A DNA stretch of 6,411 nucleotides from Eudoraea sp. (GTDB taxonomy: Bacteria; Bacteroidota; Bacteroidia; Flavobacteriales; Flavobacteriaceae): assembly GCA_013042925.1 (NCBI GenBank), contig JABDPH010000212.1, positions 1 through 6,411 on the forward strand, given 5' to 3'. The translations under genes were made by a program, and so were the position numbers. This document shows positions 1-5,601 of the stretch, in pieces (position 1 is the first letter of the stretch; each line of letters starts with the position of its first letter). Below the pieces are notes generated by a model that saw nothing but the letters and a program-made list of their open reading frames with translations, did not search any database and was not told the origin of the DNA.

Positions 1-308
1 TATTGTATATTTTGATACACTATCTGTTCGTGAGTCAGACGGCGCATTTGCTGGCTTTGTATGCTGTTTTTTTACAAGTGGCAGTCAATGCCGAAGTACC
101 CGCTGCACTAATGGCTTTTATGCTCTCGTTCGCCACTAATTTATTTGCCGCGATTACACCCCAGGCATCCAGTTCTAATATTCTATTTGTCGGGAGTGGC
201 TTTTTACCATCGAAAGATATCTATAAACAAGGTGCTGTAATTACCGTCTTGAATACGGTAATCTTCCTTTTAGCGACACCTTGGATTATGTGGGCATCTT
301 CATTATAG
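1..308 (+). CDS. DASS/SLC13-family anion:sodium symporter, C-terminal fragment (5' end outside window)
   Basis: This is the last ~101 codons of a membrane transporter whose start lies left of the window; the frame is open to the edge, so the TTG at base 3 is not a real start. It reads as the C-terminal end of the divalent anion:Na+ symporter family (CitT/SLC13-like), inner-membrane carriers for di- and tricarboxylates or sulfate. Visible features are a hydrophobic helix around residues 12-32, the re-entrant/last-helix region LSFATNLFAAITPQASSSN (about 41-59), the GSGFLP motif (about 65-70) before a short amphipathic linker, and a final helix (about 77-99) ending at TAG. Family relatives usually carry a tHYGtgPAP-like stretch where this one has TPQASSSNI, so substrate cannot be transferred from characterised members. 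Full-length members are about 450-500 residues, so roughly a fifth is visible. Family assignment is recognition from pattern; substrate is unknown. Confidence 0.8.
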   Translation, partial: LYILIHYLFVSQTAHLLALYAVFLQVAVNAEVPAALMAFMLSFATNLFAAITPQASSSNILFVGSGFLPSKDIYKQGAVITVLNTVIFLLATPWIMWASSL

Positions 309-310
309 TG

Positions 311-324
311 AATTTTGCAAAATT
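311..324. repeat. Perfect 14-bp palindrome after the transporter stop
   Basis: AATTTTGCAAAATT is its own reverse complement with no spacer, starting two bases after the TAG of the transporter gene. It is too AT-rich and loopless for a good terminator. It could be a dimeric regulator site, or chance in AT-rich DNA. No second copy was noticed in the window. Confidence 0.4.
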
Positions 325-351
325 TAAAAGACAAGGCTTTTCTTTCGATAC

Positions 352-427
352 CTGAATAAAAATGTTTGCCAAGAATATCAATAAGCTACCTCCCCGGCAT
401 GACTTTCATGCCCCATGCATTATTCAG
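352..427. repeat. Nested inverted repeats in GC-richer spacer
   Basis: An outer pair, CTGAATAA (352-359) and TTATTCAG (420-427), encloses a tight inner hairpin with arms GGCATGA (396-402) and TCATGCC (406-412) and a 3-base loop CTT. A further pair, AAGCT (383-387) and AGCTT (430-434), overlaps the outer arm region. The stretch from about 380 to 460 is visibly richer in G+C than its surroundings and encodes nothing recognisable. It could be a structured RNA, a decayed insertion-sequence end, or a small palindromic repeat. The sequence shows the complementarity; any function is inference. Confidence 0.5.
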
Positions 428-462
428 ACAGCTTGACGGGTTGCTTGGGACAGTACTAGGCG

Positions 463-486
463 GAAAATCGTCTTCGATTTTCTTTT
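463..486 (+). terminator. Candidate intrinsic terminator
   Basis: A perfect 8-bp stem, GAAAATCG (463-470) and CGATTTTC (475-482), closes a 4-base loop TCTT and is followed directly by TTTT (483-486). The stem is AT-rich and therefore weak, and it lies ~155 bases after the transporter stop. Its place just before a promoter-like box makes a terminator-then-promoter arrangement plausible. Confidence 0.4.
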
Positions 487-495
487 CGGTCTGTA

Positions 496-508
496 TTTGC
501 TAATTTAG
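496..508 (+). promoter_or_regulatory. Promoter-like box upstream of TaR3-like MBL gene
   Basis: TTTGCTAATTTAG contains TAATTTAG (501-508), one mismatch from the Bacteroidota -7 element TAnnTTTG, and ends 27 bases before the start codon. No clear TTG -33 element is seen at the usual spacing, which weakens the call. A nearly identical box (11 of 13 bases) lies upstream of the second MBL gene. Confidence 0.4.
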
Positions 509-525
509 TTATGAAATAAGCAAAG

Positions 526-547
526 TGAAAATCAAATGAAAATCAAA
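526..547 (+). repeat. 11-bp perfect tandem repeat over a start codon
   Basis: TGAAAATCAAA occurs twice head-to-tail (526-536 and 537-547). The second copy contains the TG of the ATG at 536 and codons 2-4 of the MBL gene. As a result, GTG AAA ATC AAA TGA (525-539) forms a tiny out-of-frame reading frame whose stop overlaps the true ATG. No Shine-Dalgarno sequence precedes either start. Confidence 0.75.
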
Positions 548-1354
548 TTTTATGGCACTAGAGGTTCAATTCCTGTTTGTGATCGGGATTATTTAGAATT
601 TGGAGGAAATACAACCTCTATAAAGATAACAAGGGATGATGGTAGGATTTCTATTCTTGATGCTGGTACCGGAATTCGAAATTTAGGCAATGACCTTATT
701 AAAGAAGGCTTTGATCAACACGAATTATTTATAGGATTTACACATTTTCATTGGGATCATATTCAAGGATTTCCCTTTTTTGCTCCTGCGTATAATCCAA
801 ATCTGGTAATTAATATCCTAGCAATGGGAAAAGACAGAAATATAGATAACCTACAGGGAATTTTTGAAGGACAGATGAAACCTGAATATTTTCCTGTACC
901 CTTAGAAGGCATGGGCGCTACTTTCAATTATTTGAAAACAGATAGAGATTCCTGGAAAAGAAATGATGCTAAGCTTAAAGTAATTAAACAAAACCATCCA
1001 GGGGATTCCTATGGATATCGATTGGAAGATAATGATAAAACTGTGGTGATCTGTACAGATATAGAACATGGTGACACAATAAATCCCGAAATTGTGGAGT
1101 TTTGTAAAGGTGCGGATTTATTGGTACATGAAGCACAATACACCAGTAAGGAACTAGAATCCCACCGCGGTTGGGGGCACAGTAGTTATGAACAAGCCAT
1201 AGAAGTTGCAGAACGAGCAGGAGTGAAAAAACTTGCTATTACACATCATGATCCCGAACACAATGATCTATTCCTAGCGAAGATTGAAAAAAAATGTCAA
1301 AAAAGATTTCCCAATTGTGTATTGGCAAGAGAGAAAATGGAGATAAAATTTTAA
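536..1354 (+). CDS. TaR3-like MBL-fold metallohydrolase
   Basis: A 272-residue cytoplasmic protein with no signal peptide. It belongs to the metallo-beta-lactamase fold, in the branch near PhnP and RNase Z usually called TaR3-like. Visible family marks in order: FYGTRGSIP (5-13), FGGNTTS (22-28), the LDAGTGIR strand-turn (41-48), the metal motif HFHWDH (H70, H72, D74, H75), IQGFPFFAPAY (76-86), GQMKPEYFPVP (112-122), NHPGDSYGYR (H154), CTDIEHG (D175), VHEAQY (H198, E199), GWGHSS (H215) and a terminal THHDP (H237). A full two-metal ligand set (H70/H72/H154, D74/H75/H237, bridging D175) appears present, so it should be an active hydrolase, probably of a phosphodiester or related bond; no specific substrate is established for the family. 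The ATG at 536 is chosen because MKIKFYGTRG is the conserved beta-strand start. It appears to be monocistronic: the next gene follows after 141 bases, and a promoter-like box lies just upstream. Confidence 0.9.
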   Translation: MKIKFYGTRGSIPVCDRDYLEFGGNTTSIKITRDDGRISILDAGTGIRNLGNDLIKEGFDQHELFIGFTHFHWDHIQGFPFFAPAYNPNLVINILAMGKDRNIDNLQGIFEGQMKPEYFPVPLEGMGATFNYLKTDRDSWKRNDAKLKVIKQNHPGDSYGYRLEDNDKTVVICTDIEHGDTINPEIVEFCKGADLLVHEAQYTSKELESHRGWGHSSYEQAIEVAERAGVKKLAITHHDPEHNDLFLAKIEKKCQKRFPNCVLAREKMEIKF

Positions 1355-1495
1355 TCAGATAAAACCCAACTAAAACAATTACTTAACTTTTATTTATTGC
1401 AGCTGTATTGTTCATTAGCTAATTACTGTTTACATATAGAAGTACAAAATAAAATAAGAATATTACAACTAGAATACTAATTATAACCTAATGCC

Positions 1496-1903
1496 ATGAC
1501 GAAATTTAAATATGTATTGTTACTATCATTGGTCTTCACGTTTTCAAATCTACAATCCCAGGATTTGACGAAAGAAGAGCGGAAAGTCCAAATTTTTACA
1601 CCCGATGAAAAAGATAACCTTCAAATGTGGTTTCATAAAGAAATACATAAGATGGAATTCTCTCAAGAGGAACTGGATGATTATAATGCGGTCATTGTCT
1701 ATTATATTTCTAAAATATCACGATTGGATGATTTGGATAAACACTATTCTAAAGAAGAATTTAAAATTGAATTGAACAAATTACTTGATAAGCAAAATAT
1801 AGATCTGCAAGAATTGCTAACCCCAGAGCGCTATGAATTACATACCAAGATCTATGCTGAATTCTTAAGATCCGCTTATAAACGATGGGGAATCAATGAT
1901 TAA
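1496..1903 (+). CDS. Small secreted helical protein of unknown function
   Basis: A 135-residue protein with a clear signal peptide: KFK, then a hydrophobic core YVLLLSLVFTF, with probable cleavage after LQS (about residue 21) so the mature protein begins QDLTKEE. The mature ~114 residues are strongly charged and look helical, with no cysteine and no membrane segment, so a soluble periplasmic protein is predicted. Segments worth noting are IFTPDEKDNLQMWFHKEIHKM (33-53), a tyrosine-rich helix around YNAVIVYY (63-70), and LTPERYELHTKIYAEFLRSAY (108-128). The LTPE.. segment recalls the LTxxQ-type repeats of Spy/CpxP periplasmic chaperones, but only one such motif is visible, so this is only a resemblance. 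I recall similar short secreted proteins in Flavobacteriia without assigned function. The start at 1496 is supported by the signal peptide; an ATG at 1491 is out of frame. The Omp85 gene follows within ~40-80 bases on the same strand, suggesting co-transcription. Confidence 0.75.
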   Translation: MTKFKYVLLLSLVFTFSNLQSQDLTKEERKVQIFTPDEKDNLQMWFHKEIHKMEFSQEELDDYNAVIVYYISKISRLDDLDKHYSKEEFKIELNKLLDKQNIDLQELLTPERYELHTKIYAEFLRSAYKRWGIND

Positions 1904-1940
1904 GTAAATGCCAATTGCTAATCAAAGTATATCTTTAAAA

Positions 1941-1986
1941 ATGTAATATCGAAAAAGTCATTCTCATAGCATTCATTATCTTTCCC
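1941..1986 (+). other. Orphaned signal-peptide coding stretch of the Omp85 gene (probable 1-base frameshift)
   Basis: ATG at 1941-1943 is followed at once by TAA (1944-1946). If one T at 1944 were absent, the reading would be ATG AAT ATC GAA AAA GTC ATT..., giving MNIEKVILIAFIIFP and running in frame into MLGFSQD of the barrel gene. That gives a short charged N-region, a hydrophobic core and an FS|Q cleavage site, exactly what an outer-membrane protein needs. A-rich DNA (TTTAAAA) precedes this ATG as usual in Bacteroidota. Either a real mutation, a sequencing error, or initiation at a non-standard codon (ATC 1948 or ATT 1960) explains it. Confidence 0.7.
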
Positions 1987-3063
1987 ATGTTGGGATTTTC
2001 CCAAGATAGACAGCATGCGATAGACTCTATTCTAGTAAGAAACCAGGACAGTATCAAAATTAAAAAAGTGGCTTTTAGTGGCTATCCGTATGCCTTTTAC
2101 TCCCCTGAAACGCAAGCGGCGATAGGCGCTGGGGGCATTATTCTTTTTTATACAAAGAAAAATGATGAGCTAAGACCTTCTAAAATTGGTTTTGGAGCAC
2201 ATTATACAACAAATAAGCAATACAAATTTTCACTCAATAGTAGTATCTATTTCAATGAGAACAACGTGGTTGTAGAAATGCCATTGTCTTTTGGATATAC
2301 ACTGGATAAGTTCTGGGGAATAGGTAAAAACAGTATTGAAAATGGCACAGAAGGTTTTTTCAAGGAAGACTTTGATATTTCGCTGGAAGTACAACTGCCA
2401 CCAGCCTTGTTCTTTGCAGACAGAACAGGATTTCTTCTCGAGTTTAGCAATACAAAAATAGTGGACCCTCAGCAAAATGTGTTCTTAAACGATGAATTGG
2501 TACAAGGTTTTGAAGGAGGTAAACTCTTTGGTGCTGGTTTTGATTGGATATGGGACAGAAGGGATAATTTATTTTATCCGACTTCGGGGCATTATCAGTT
2601 CATTAAGTTTGTAGTATACCCGGAACCCAGTGATTTTGTTTTTACCTCTTTGGAAATTGATGTGCGCTATTACAAAAAGTTATTCAAAGGCCAGGTATTA
2701 GCAACCAACCTCTATGTTAATAGTGTAAGCAGCAATGCACCTTTTTATAAACTACCGGCTTTGGGAGGGCAGAACAGAATGCGAGGGTATTTTCAGGGAC
2801 GGTATCGCGATTATAATTACATTACCCTGCAGATGGAATACCGGCAATTTTTTACCGAAAGAATGGGTTTTGTTGCCTTTGGTGGTATTGGTGATGTTGG
2901 GAGCGAAATAACGGATTTAAGTCTAAAGGAATTGAAATATAGTTTTGGGGGCGGACTCAGATATTTGTTCAATAAAAAGGAAAATGTGAACCTAAGAATG
3001 GATATAGGTATTGGTCAGGACGGTAATACCGGGATTTATTTTGGTATTGAGGAAGCCTTCTAA
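1987..3063 (+). CDS. POTRA-less Omp85/BamA-TamA-family outer-membrane beta-barrel protein
   Basis: From the first in-frame ATG this gives 358 residues, nearly all barrel-like alternating strands. It is an Omp85-superfamily barrel: WDRRDNLFYPTSG (189-201) is the DxRD..ypt.G strand-turn motif; LGGQNRMRGYFQGRYRD (259-275) carries the conserved (V/M)RGY of loop 6 that folds into the barrel lumen; the C-terminal strand ends ..IEEAF with the usual terminal phenylalanine. YSPETQAAIGAGG (38-50) near the N-terminus matches the N-terminal region of related Bacteroidota barrels. No POTRA domain fits in the ~30 residues before the first strand, unlike BamA or TamA (several hundred residues longer). Role is unknown; insertion or translocation at the outer membrane is a family-level inference. 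Start problem: upstream in-frame codons 1948-1986 encode IEKVILIAFIIFP, continuing to MLGFS|Q, a good signal peptide, but no ATG/GTG/TTG precedes it before TAA (1936-1938). The ATG at 1941 is one base out of frame. The annotated ATG therefore probably lies inside the signal peptide. Confidence 0.8.
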   Translation: MLGFSQDRQHAIDSILVRNQDSIKIKKVAFSGYPYAFYSPETQAAIGAGGIILFYTKKNDELRPSKIGFGAHYTTNKQYKFSLNSSIYFNENNVVVEMPLSFGYTLDKFWGIGKNSIENGTEGFFKEDFDISLEVQLPPALFFADRTGFLLEFSNTKIVDPQQNVFLNDELVQGFEGGKLFGAGFDWIWDRRDNLFYPTSGHYQFIKFVVYPEPSDFVFTSLEIDVRYYKKLFKGQVLATNLYVNSVSSNAPFYKLPALGGQNRMRGYFQGRYRDYNYITLQMEYRQFFTERMGFVAFGGIGDVGSEITDLSLKELKYSFGGGLRYLFNKKENVNLRMDIGIGQDGNTGIYFGIEEAF

Positions 3064-3112
3064 AAATTAATATGCTAAAGAATTGAATTAAAAAAAGACC
3101 CCTAAGAGCCGC

Positions 3113-3154
3113 TAGAGTATTTCTGAGGAAATCCTAAAACCTCTATCCCTTTTT
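3113..3154 (+). terminator. Weak candidate terminator hairpin after Omp85 gene
   Basis: TAGAG (3113-3117) pairs with CTCTA (3141-3145), with an inner stem ATTTC (3119-3123) and GAAAT (3128-3132) around a TGAG loop; a pyrimidine run TCCCTTTTT (3146-3154) follows. The structure has a large asymmetric bulge, so termination is only possible. The T-run abuts the next promoter-like box. Confidence 0.25.
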
Positions 3155-3164
3155 GCTATCTTAG
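3152..3164 (+). promoter_or_regulatory. Promoter-like box upstream of lipoprotein MBL gene
   Basis: TTTGCTATCTTAG includes TATCTTAG (3157-3164), one mismatch from the Bacteroidota -7 consensus TAnnTTTG, with the common TTTGC lead. It ends 54 bases before the ATG at 3219. No convincing TTG -33 element is visible. It matches the box at 496-508 in 11 of 13 positions. Confidence 0.45.
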
Positions 3165-3185
3165 TTCCCAATCGCAACAAAACCA

Positions 3186-3204
3186 TACACATACCCATTG
3201 TGTA
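3186..3204 (+). promoter_or_regulatory. Small hairpin in the leader of the lipoprotein MBL gene
   Basis: TACACA (3186-3191) and TGTGTA (3199-3204) form a perfect 6-bp stem with a 7-base loop, ending 14 bases before the start codon and downstream of the promoter-like box. It could be an operator or a translation-modulating hairpin, or chance; no known regulator is recognised. Confidence 0.3.
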
Positions 3205-3218
3205 CAATTAATCTAAAC

Positions 3219-4250
3219 ATGAGGTTAGCAATATTTTTTATCCTAACGGCGGGATTGCTTCATAGTTGCAAGGTGGAGCACAATAAATTAATTGAATCTG
3301 AAAATTTTGAATTCGTTAAACTAGGACATGGTATTTACAGCTGTATTCACAAGTTTGGCGGAAAGGCTATTTGTAATGTTGGTGTAGTTGATAATGGAAA
3401 TGAGACTTTGATTTTTGATAGTTTTCTTTCACCTGATGTTGCAAAGGAATTACTGAACGCGCTACAGGAAATGGACTTATCTCCAGTGAAATATGTGGTG
3501 AATAGCCACTTTCACAACGATCATATTCGAGGTAACCAAGTTTTTGCAGAGGATGTCAGAATTATCAGCACTACCACTACCAAAGAGCTAATAGAAAAAG
3601 AGGAACCTTTGCAAATAGCATTTGAAAAAGAACATGCACTGGAACGTTTTTCTTACTATGACTCGCTTTATCAAAACTTTAAAGGAGACCAGCAATCAAG
3701 GGAATATCAACAAATATTATTGTGGAGACCATATTATGAGGCCCTTACAAATAGCCACATAAAAGTTAAAACACGGTTACCGGATATGTATGTGGATAGT
3801 ATTCGGAAAATAGACGGCCCAAGGCGGAAAATCCAACTAATTTCAAAAGGTGCTGGCCATACTGAAAGTGACCTTGTTTTGTACCTGCCCGATGATGATA
3901 TCTTATTCACTGGTGATCTTGTCTTCAATAAGTGTCACCCTTACGTACCCCATGGCAACATCTCTAAATGGAAGGCTTGGCTTGATTTCATGAATTCGCT
4001 TGATGTTAAAACAGTGATGCCCGGTCACGGACAAATCGGTACCGATACCCTTATAGATCAAATGAAAGACTATCTGCTGAATCTTGAAACCATGGCTGAA
4101 AACCTAGCAAATAACAATCTACCTTTAGAAGCATTAGATGCTCATACTGTTCCCGACAAATACGAAGAATGGTGGTTTGATCGCTTCTATGAATATAATT
4201 TGAAGTTTGCTCACGAATCCTTTACCATCGAAACAAATAAATACCAATGA
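3219..4250 (+). CDS. MBL-fold hydrolase, predicted lipoprotein
   Basis: 343 residues from the ATG at 3219, chosen over an in-frame TTG at 3198 because MRLAIFFILTAGLLHSC is a complete lipoprotein signal (lipobox LHSC, acylated Cys17; His at -2 is unusual). No acidic export signal follows Cys17 (next residues KVEHNK), so periplasm-facing attachment is more likely than surface display. The fold is metallo-beta-lactamase: VVNSHFHNDH with H97, H99, D101, H102; GAGHTESD with H214; FTGDLVFN with D233; MPGHG with H270. This completes a two-zinc ligand set, so catalysis is expected. A ~110-residue stretch between H102 and H214 is mostly charged, helical-looking sequence (about 120-200), and a C-terminal extension after H270 (WWFDRFYEYNLKF) may help cap the site. 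Substrate is unknown; a beta-lactamase role is possible but not shown, and other envelope hydrolase activities are equally open. The stop overlaps the ATG of the DUF819 gene by four bases, indicating translational coupling. Confidence 0.85.
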   Translation: MRLAIFFILTAGLLHSCKVEHNKLIESENFEFVKLGHGIYSCIHKFGGKAICNVGVVDNGNETLIFDSFLSPDVAKELLNALQEMDLSPVKYVVNSHFHNDHIRGNQVFAEDVRIISTTTTKELIEKEEPLQIAFEKEHALERFSYYDSLYQNFKGDQQSREYQQILLWRPYYEALTNSHIKVKTRLPDMYVDSIRKIDGPRRKIQLISKGAGHTESDLVLYLPDDDILFTGDLVFNKCHPYVPHGNISKWKAWLDFMNSLDVKTVMPGHGQIGTDTLIDQMKDYLLNLETMAENLANNNLPLEALDAHTVPDKYEEWWFDRFYEYNLKFAHESFTIETNKYQ

Positions 4251-5389
4251 ACTTCATCACCAACCCAATTTATGTTTTAGTGATGTTATGTTTTTCCGTG
4301 ATTTTGGCCCTATATGCAGGTAAAACCAAATTCGGAAAACAATTTGGTGCGGCCTTGATTGTGATTCTCATCACAGCGGTTCTAGCGAACCTAAAGCTTA
4401 TTCCTTCAGCCTCGAATAGTATTGCCTTGTACAGTGCAATTTTTAAGTATGTGGCACCAATCTCTATATTTTATTTATTATTGAATGTTAACTTAACCTC
4501 AATTAAACAAGCCGGATTACCCATGGTTGGCTTGTTCTTAATAGGCTCATTAGCCACGACCTTAGGAATACTCCTTTCATGGGTTGTATTGTCCCCAGAA
4601 GGTGTTTTGGGAGACGACGGAAAAATAATTGCAGGTATGCTAACCGGTACGTATACCGGAGGCAGTGTCAATTTTAATGCCGTAGCATTAGAATATGGTT
4701 TTCAAGAAAAAGGCATCCTGTATGCGGGAACAATTGCCGTAGACAACGTGATAACCACCTTATGGATAATAATCACCCTGTCTTTTCCTACTTTTTTAAG
4801 GCGCTTTTGGAAAGATAAAACCAAATCAAAATCAAATACTGTGGTTACTAACAAAGCACATCCTGAGGATGAGGGTATTGATTTGATCTCTCTCACATGG
4901 TTGGTTTTTTTAGGTTTAGCTGCATATTATCTGTCTGATGTTCTTTCAGGTCTCTTACCACAAATACCAACTATACTGATACTATCAACAATAGGAATTG
5001 TATTGGCACAAACCAAATTTGTAGCTAACCTAAAAGGCAGTCATAACTTAGGATTGTATTTAGTGTTTATTTTTTTAGCCGTGATTGGTGCCTATTGTGA
5101 GTTAAGCGCTGTTACTGAACTCAAAGAAGTGGGTATTACCCTGCTCTTGTTTGCCAGTTTAGCTGTTCTGTTTCATGGTATTTTGGTCATACTTATTGGC
5201 GGTTTAATATATCGTGATTGGGAAATGATCGCTATTGTAAGCCAAGCTAATGTTGGTGGTGGCACCACTGCTATTGCCCTTGCAGAAACCTTTGACCGCA
5301 AAGACCTAATATTGCCTGCTATTTTAGTAGGATCCTTGGGTACTGCCTTAGGATCCTATTTGGGTTTTTTCGTAATTTATATACTTTGA
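4247..5389 (+). CDS. DUF819-family multi-pass membrane protein (YjcL-like)
   Basis: 380 residues, start fixed by ATGA overlap with the preceding gene. It reads as an inner-membrane protein of the DUF819 family (B. subtilis YjcL type), with about 11-12 hydrophobic segments, roughly 8-24, 33-51, 61-80, 93-114, 127-148, 155-180, 216-235, 240-258, 267-285, 296-320, 327-346 and 353-378. A hydrophilic, lysine-rich loop (184-213) separates two halves and is probably cytoplasmic. Each half holds a glycine-rich motif: TGTYTGGSVNFNAVALEYG (133-151) and SQANVGGGTTAIALAETFD (332-350), each followed by a small-residue helix, the signature of an internally duplicated carrier-like fold. No transport substrate is established for the family as far as I know. 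Coupling to a lipoprotein hydrolase suggests it carries that enzyme's substrate or product, which is inference. It ends 212 bases before the convergent glycosyltransferase. Confidence 0.85.
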   Translation: MNFITNPIYVLVMLCFSVILALYAGKTKFGKQFGAALIVILITAVLANLKLIPSASNSIALYSAIFKYVAPISIFYLLLNVNLTSIKQAGLPMVGLFLIGSLATTLGILLSWVVLSPEGVLGDDGKIIAGMLTGTYTGGSVNFNAVALEYGFQEKGILYAGTIAVDNVITTLWIIITLSFPTFLRRFWKDKTKSKSNTVVTNKAHPEDEGIDLISLTWLVFLGLAAYYLSDVLSGLLPQIPTILILSTIGIVLAQTKFVANLKGSHNLGLYLVFIFLAVIGAYCELSAVTELKEVGITLLLFASLAVLFHGILVILIGGLIYRDWEMIAIVSQANVGGGTTAIALAETFDRKDLILPAILVGSLGTALGSYLGFFVIYIL

Positions 5390-5459
5390 ACTGATCTGAA
5401 CAATAAAAAATAAATAATAAATTACAGTTTTCGGGATATGTCTTTATGATGATGGTCAT

Positions 5460-5477
5460 TGAACTTGTCGAAGTTCA
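5460..5477. repeat. REP-like palindrome in convergent spacer
   Basis: Arms TGAACTT (5460-5466) and AAGTTCA (5471-5477) are perfectly complementary around a GTCG loop. The core resembles the CTTCGACAAGCTCA-type palindromes (read on the opposite strand) that I recall as dispersed in many bacterial genomes. Its position between the 3' ends of two convergent genes is typical of such elements and also allows a bidirectional transcription stop. No long T-run follows on either side. Confidence 0.5.
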
Positions 5478-5601
5478 CAGGCAATATGAATTAGGTAAAA
5501 AAACATTAGCATGAAATTTTAGTGAATAAAACCGTAAACAGAAACTACTTTCGATTACGGCTACCCTATTGTCTTATAGTGCAATGGTAAAGCGTTATGA
5601 T

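Noticed and set aside
1355..1495. Spacer between the TaR3-like MBL gene and the small secreted protein gene, examined for promoter and terminator
   Set aside because: TAACTTTT (1384-1391) is a weak -7-like match far from the start and without a -33 element; no convincing hairpin is present.
2230..2475. Minus-strand open frames inside the Omp85 gene
   Set aside because: They are shadows of a strongly supported barrel coding frame and their translations have no coherent features.
3198..3218. Alternative upstream TTG start for the lipoprotein MBL gene
   Set aside because: It would add seven residues before an already complete lipoprotein signal and would fall on the arm of the leader hairpin; the ATG at 3219 fits better.
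5571..5601. A stretch resembling the D-arm of a tRNA (AGTGCAATGGTAAAGC)
   Set aside because: The presumed D-stem arms do not pair, no T-arm GGTTCGA motif follows, and the downstream part runs into the glycosyltransferase coding region. At most it is chance similarity or a very decayed fragment.
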